From assembly GCF_001426525.1 (NCBI RefSeq), contig NZ_LMEW01000006.1, forward strand, positions 124,001 to 188,000: 64,000 nucleotides of DNA, given 5' to 3'. The notes below the pieces were generated by a model. That model did no database searches. It worked only from the letters and a program-made list of their open reading frames with translations, and had not been told where the DNA came from. Made by a program: the position numbers and the translations under genes. This document shows positions 62,382 through 64,000 of this stretch, in pieces. How positions within the stretch are numbered: the stretch's first letter is position 1; each line of letters starts with the position of its first letter. Source of the stretch: Massilia sp. Root133. Lineage in GTDB: Bacteria; Pseudomonadota; Gammaproteobacteria; Burkholderiales; Burkholderiaceae_D.

Positions 62382-62397
62382 AGCAAATTACAAGCCA
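62382..62397 (-). promoter_or_regulatory. sigma-54 promoter of the VOC-hupE operon
   Basis: On the minus strand TGGCTT-GTAAT-TTGCT: both GG and GC elements at correct spacing, with two changes from TGGCAC. It lies 54 bases before the VOC start. Confidence 0.65.
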
Positions 62398-62457
62398 GGC
62401 CATCGCCAGCGGCGGCACGCCCGTGCGCCCCAGCGCGACGGCCCAGGCATGGCGGTA

Positions 62458-62500
62458 CATCTGTCGCACGAGGGACATTTGTCGCAGCGTACGCACGACA
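62458..62500. promoter_or_regulatory. candidate activator sites upstream of VOC-hupE
   Basis: CATCTGTCGCAC (62458-62469) and CATTTGTCGCAG (62476-62487) are 18 bases apart, and a partial inverted half-site (CACGACA) ends at 62500. The TGTCGCAG half-site is the same as that between the two sigma-54 promoters at 51.3 kb. The cluster is about 100 bases from the -12 element. The rest of 62329-62617 shows no gene. Confidence 0.55.
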
Positions 62501-62617
62501 GGACGGGCACTTCATCATCTGGTGCGCGGGAGGTCGATCGGCACGACAGCAAGATCTACGGCGGGGAGTGACGCGGTAAAAAGATGGTAAAGTGCTGGCC
62601 CGGCAGACCATCATCCA

Positions 62618-63883
62618 ATGAATCGCATGAGAGATTTCGCGCCCGACGCGCCCGACGCGGCGCCATTCGACGCCGCCTTCCTGCACGATCCGTATCCCAC
62701 CTATCGCCGCCTGCGCGCGGCGGGCCCGGTGCTGTGGCGCGACGACGTGTTCCAGGGCGCGTGGGTGCTGACGCGCCACGCGGACATCGAGCTGGCGCTG
62801 CGCGATCCGCGCTTTTCGTCGCAGCGCACGGGCGGCTGGGTCAAGCGCATCCCCGGCGTCGACGCGAGCCTGTCGGGACGGCGCGCCCAGGCGGGCCTCG
62901 ACCTGTTCCAGCGCCTGTTCGGCAGCGCGATGGTGTTCCTGGACGGCGCCGACCACCAGCGCGTGCGCAAGGCGATGGCGGCCGGTTTTCATCCGACCCT
63001 GATCCGCACCTTGCGGGCCGACGTCGAGCGGCTCACCGACGAACTGCTGGACGGCCTCGACGCGCACGCGGGCTTCGACTTCATCGCCGAAGTCGCGCGG
63101 CCGCTGCCGTCGCGCGTCATCGGCCTGATGCTGGGGATAGACCGCGAGGACGAGGCGCGCTTCATGGCGTGGTCGGACGACCTGGCCGCCTTCATCGGCG
63201 CGCTGCAGCCCACGGCCGACCAGCTGCGCGCGGCCCAGCGCAGCCTGCTGCAGATGGTGCGCTATTTCGACGCGCTGCTGCCCGCGCGCCGGGCGTCCCC
63301 CGGCACGGATCTCGTCAGCCGCCTGCTGCAGGCCGAGGCCGCGGGCGAACTGCGCGCGGACGGCGAGTTGCTGGCGCAATGCGCGATGCTGCTGTTCGCC
63401 GGCCACGAGACGACGCGCAACCTGCTCGGCAACGGCCTGTACACGCTGCTCACGCACCCGGACGCGTGGGCGCGGCTGCGCGCGGACGAAGACGGCATGA
63501 CCCTGGCCATCCGCGAACTGCTGCGCTACGACAGTCCCGTGCAGTACACCGGCCGGCGCGTCGCCACGGAACTCACGCTGCACGGCACGACGCTCGGGCG
63601 CGGCGACCTCGTGATCGCGCTGATCGGCGCCGCGAACCGCGATCCGGAGCGCTTCGCCGATCCGGACACGTTCGACATCACGCGCCGCGCCGGCAGCCAC
63701 CTGTCGTTCGGCAGCGGGCCGCACGTCTGCATCGGCGCCGGGCTGTCGCTGCTGGAGGCCGACGTCGTGCTGCGCGCCGTGCTGCGCCGCTGGCCGACGC
63801 TCCGCATGCTTGACGCGGCCCCGCGCTGGAACGGCATCGCCGGCCTGCGCGGGCTGGCCGCGCTGCCCGTCAGCGTTTCGTGA
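62618..63883 (+). CDS. cytochrome P450
   Basis: About 421 residues, soluble bacterial class. I-helix AGHETT, K-helix ELLRYDSPVQ (ExxR), and haem-binding FGSGPHVCIG are all intact. Likely monooxygenase using ferredoxin partners, none of which is adjacent. ATG 62618 is taken; a second ATG three codons on (62627) is equally possible. It is divergent from VOC-hupE, and a weak -24/-12-like element on this strand was not convincing. Substrate unknown. Confidence 0.92.
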   Translation: MNRMRDFAPDAPDAAPFDAAFLHDPYPTYRRLRAAGPVLWRDDVFQGAWVLTRHADIELALRDPRFSSQRTGGWVKRIPGVDASLSGRRAQAGLDLFQRLFGSAMVFLDGADHQRVRKAMAAGFHPTLIRTLRADVERLTDELLDGLDAHAGFDFIAEVARPLPSRVIGLMLGIDREDEARFMAWSDDLAAFIGALQPTADQLRAAQRSLLQMVRYFDALLPARRASPGTDLVSRLLQAEAAGELRADGELLAQCAMLLFAGHETTRNLLGNGLYTLLTHPDAWARLRADEDGMTLAIRELLRYDSPVQYTGRRVATELTLHGTTLGRGDLVIALIGAANRDPERFADPDTFDITRRAGSHLSFGSGPHVCIGAGLSLLEADVVLRAVLRRWPTLRMLDAAPRWNGIAGLRGLAALPVSVS

Positions 63884-64000
63884 AGCGCTCGACGGCGTCG
63901 TAGTTGACGCCGTTCGACTTGACCTCGACCAGCTCGCCGCCCACGATGGCCAGCCCGTCGAACGGCGCCGGTTCGGCCGCGTAGATCCGGTCGGGCACGC
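63870..64000 (-). CDS. 3' end of an unidentified gene running out of the window
   Basis: An open minus-strand frame enters at the right edge and stops at 63870, overlapping the P450 stop region by 14 bases. Forty-three residues are visible: VPDRIYAAEPAPFDGLA, then IVGGELVEVKSNGVNYDAVE and RFTKR. Codon use fits the neighbours. No family can be named from this piece. Confidence 0.6.
   Translation of the reverse strand, partial: VPDRIYAAEPAPFDGLAIVGGELVEVKSNGVNYDAVERFTKR

Noticed and set aside
62585..62605. A possible -24/-12 promoter toward the P450 gene (TGGTAA-N5-TGGCC)
   Set aside because: Only the GG and GC positions fit; the TTGC element is absent, so this is within chance for GC-rich DNA.

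Overview
High-GC proteobacterial chromosome segment with no rRNA, tRNA, integrase, transposase or CRISPR array visible. Gene content (large carbohydrate-type TonB-dependent receptors, a Burkholderiales-style type VI secretion cluster, a PQQ alcohol dehydrogenase and an acetoin-dehydrogenase-like operon) suggests a betaproteobacterium of the Oxalobacteraceae, Massilia/Telluria-like. That placement is inference.

Region 1 (1-17.3 kb) is a glycan utilisation locus: the 3' part of a TonB-dependent receptor, a flavin-dependent tryptophan-halogenase-family protein, GH29 fucosidase, GH97, GH31, a secreted esterase, GH42 beta-galactosidase (opposite strand), a membrane-tethered AraC regulator, a XylR-like regulator and an aldose-1-epimerase-like protein. 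The enzyme set (fucose, galactose and xylose removal plus de-esterification) fits decorated plant glycans such as xyloglucan. A tandem pair of palindromic MITE-like repeats separates two convergent genes.

Region 2 (17.4-29.1 kb) is the first half of a type VI secretion system (T6SS): tssL-tssK on the minus strand, and a TPR lipoprotein followed by tssB-C-hcp-E-F-G-H on the plus strand. Region 3 (29.1-37.8 kb) is a galactan locus (TonB receptor, GH35, GH43, LacI repressor, SDR) lodged inside the T6SS cluster. Region 4 (37.8-46.3 kb) is the second T6SS half on the minus strand: a TagX-like M15 peptidase, tssM, tagF, an OmpA/BON protein, tssA and a trailing LysR gene. No tssJ, vgrG or PAAR gene is in the window. 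A GCG(C/T)ACGATT element occurs twice in each of the two divergent T6SS promoter regions.

Region 5 (46.3-64 kb) is an alcohol/2-oxo-compound oxidation module. A minus-strand operon (porin, PQQ alcohol dehydrogenase with an Asp-Tyr-Asp lanthanide-type site, cytochrome c, periplasmic binding protein) diverges from a plus-strand operon. The latter holds E1 alpha, E1 beta, a free-standing lipoyl domain, an E2 catalytic core, a LipM-like acyltransferase, two subunits of a GMC dehydrogenase, and lipoyl synthase, followed by an AcoR-type sigma-54 activator. Two facing -24/-12 promoters flank a shared set of repeats, and a related promoter/repeat arrangement lies upstream of a VOC-HupE operon farther along. 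The sequence thus supports one sigma-54 regulon joining periplasmic alcohol oxidation to an oxo-compound dehydrogenase with its own lipoylation enzymes. A cytochrome P450 and the 3' end of one more gene close the window.

A degenerate ~34-bp motif (TCGTA...CTGG...TTTC..AATTG) recurs before the sugar-related operons of regions 1 and 3 and is a candidate common regulatory site.
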